The notes below the pieces were generated by a model. It did not search any database. It saw only the letters and a list, made by a program, of their open reading frames with translations, and was not told the origin of the DNA. 64,000 nt of DNA, taken from NCBI GenBank assembly GCA_016719385.1, contig JADJZA010000001.1, forward strand, positions 496,001-560,000, in the 5' to 3' direction. The translations under genes and the position numbers were made by a program. Within the stretch, counting starts at the first letter, position 1, and the number at the start of each line of letters is the position of its first letter. This DNA is from Candidatus Microthrix subdominans. Lineage in GTDB: Bacteria > Actinomycetota > Acidimicrobiia > Acidimicrobiales > Microtrichaceae. Positions 63,186-64,000 of the stretch are shown one piece after another.

Positions 63186-63641
63186 GTGCCCTGGATTGCG
63201 GTGCGCAGCCAACGCAACCCCGACGGCACCGAGTCGCACGTGTGGGAGCGGTGGGTGGCGTTCTCGGTGGACCCGCTGTACCTGGCGCTGTTTGCCAAGT
63301 GGGATCCGGGCATGATCGTGCGCCGCCATGGGCACCACAGCCCGCACACGATCACGGTGCTGGCGGGCGAGTTCACCTGTGGCGACGAGCTGTGCGGCGT
63401 GGGCACCCACCTCGAGCTTCCCTACGGCGCCGCTTTTGGTCCCTTCGTCGCCGGGCCGAACGGGGTCGAGCTGTACGAGGTGATGATGGGCGATCCCCGC
63501 TCGTGGAGCGACGAGCCCGAGGCGATGGAACGGATCCTCGCGGAACGGGGCGTCGAGCAGCTGCCGGACCCGCCCATCGAGCTGCCTGCCGGTCTCGAAG
63601 ATCTGCGGGCGGTCTTCTCAAAGGGCCGAGCCGACCTCTGA
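63186..63641 (+). CDS. Cupin-domain protein
   Basis: About 151 residues from GTG 63186; homology-like sequence (THTIIHPGGDND) continues upstream to the previous stop without a normal start codon, so the true start may be a CTG near 63147 or may be lost. The cupin barrel shows VRRHGHHSPHTITVLAGEF (His-x-His metal ligands), GTHLELPYGAAFGPFVAGPN and VELYEVMMGDPRSW. It probably binds a metal and a small ligand. It may be cotranscribed with the lipoprotein gene. Reaction unknown. Confidence 0.75.
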   Translation: MPWIAVRSQRNPDGTESHVWERWVAFSVDPLYLALFAKWDPGMIVRRHGHHSPHTITVLAGEFTCGDELCGVGTHLELPYGAAFGPFVAGPNGVELYEVMMGDPRSWSDEPEAMERILAERGVEQLPDPPIELPAGLEDLRAVFSKGRADL

Positions 63642-63661
63642 GTCTCCCAGGCTGACGGCTG

Positions 63662-63988
63662 TTATCCGCAGTTGGTGGCGACCTCGAGGGCATCGCAGAT
63701 CTGGCGCATTCGGGATCCGCTGAGGGTGCCAAGACGCTCGACCAGCACTGCCACGGTCACCGATTCGACCGAGTCGAGGTTGACCGCGCTTCGACGTCCG
63801 AGCGGATCATCTCCCGGCTCGAGGACGACTTCACTCGGTAAACCTCGGATGGTCGTCGTGCATGGTGCGATCAGCGCACGTCTCAATCTTGGGATGGCGG
63901 CATCGCGCGACAACACCACGACGGGTCGGCGCCCGATCCCGGGCGGTTCGCACCACCACAGTTCACCTCGCTTGGGGAGGTCGGTCAC
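63662..63988 (-). CDS. mazF: MazF-type endoribonuclease toxin (copy 2)
   Basis: 108 residues from GTG 63988: VTDLPKRGELWWCEPPGIGR, RPVVVLSRDAAIPRLRRALI, APCTTTIRGLPSEVVL. Same orientation and start overlap as the copy at 54706. The 9-kb direct repeat formed by the two genes could recombine and delete the metabolic genes between them. Confidence 0.9.
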   Translation of the reverse strand: MTDLPKRGELWWCEPPGIGRRPVVVLSRDAAIPRLRRALIAPCTTTIRGLPSEVVLEPGDDPLGRRSAVNLDSVESVTVAVLVERLGTLSGSRMRQICDALEVATNCG

Positions 63989-64000
63989 GTCGCTGCCGCC
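63985..64000 (-). CDS. mazE: MazE antitoxin C-terminus, cut by window edge
   Basis: The last codons Ala-Ala-Ala-Thr-stop, overlapping the MazF GTG, match the end of MazE at 55029. The rest lies outside the window. Confidence 0.6.

Noticed and set aside
1..64000. CRISPR arrays, tRNA genes, transposases, integrases and attachment sites
   Set aside because: No regularly spaced repeats, tRNA-like T-loops or transposase/recombinase motifs could be supported on either strand.

Overview
The window is GC-rich DNA with short, tightly overlapping genes, GTG and TTG starts, LAxTG-type wall anchoring, SCP-x-like thiolases and a very large load of toxin-antitoxin (TA) genes. This fits an actinomycete; the thiolase/OB-fold and alkyl-sulfatase content makes an Acidimicrobiia (Microthrix-like) source a reasonable but unproven guess. 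I found no rRNA, tRNA, CRISPR array, transposase or integrase. Several otherwise intact genes are broken at homopolymer runs, so some apparent pseudogenes may be sequence errors.

Layout. 1-11 kb is an accessory graveyard: a partial serine hydrolase, a ClbS/DfsB remnant, and a dense row of whole and broken TA loci (VapC, RelBE, HTH, NTase/HEPN, BrnT-like, MntA/HepT, AbiEi/AbiEii, HigA), then a MazG-like pyrophosphohydrolase and an HNH gene with an internal stop. 11.3-12.7 kb is a membrane-linked alpha/beta hydrolase of lower GC.

13.2-33.0 kb is the main feature: one 19.8-kb operon of five large overlapping genes. They encode an SNF2-type helicase, a 1585-residue adenine methylase, a 2095-residue DEAD helicase with zinc clusters, an MZB/DUF1998 region and a nuclease-like tail, a UvrD-type helicase with a RelE-like N-terminus, and a RecD-like helicase with a C-terminal nuclease-like domain. 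The first two resemble DrmD and DrmMI of class 1 DISARM and the third resembles DrmA and DrmB joined; no DrmC-type phospholipase D gene is present. I infer an anti-phage modification/clearance system. Next to it lies a two-gene unit (33.3-34.8 kb): a DUF6602-like protein and a two-helix membrane protein.

35.5-38.9 kb is a four-gene operon (two OB-fold acyl-CoA-associated proteins and two thiolase-like proteins). Damaged copies of parts of this operon recur at 41.5, 44.1 and 48.7 kb, separated by a cutinase-VWA-PKD surface protein, an AbiEi/AbiEii pair and other cassettes. 45-59 kb is a second TA-rich zone, with a duplicated XRE/nucleotidyltransferase locus, two intact VapBC pairs, MazEF, TacAT, XRE remnants and a probable new pair, around a full-length alkyl sulfatase and an EamA transporter. 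58.9-64 kb is more metabolic: acetoacetate-decarboxylase-like protein, SDR, YrhK-like membrane protein, a peptide-type ABC substrate-binding lipoprotein, a cupin and a second MazEF at the edge. Many TA loci carry a clear inverted repeat just upstream of the first gene; these are the best regulatory signals in the window.
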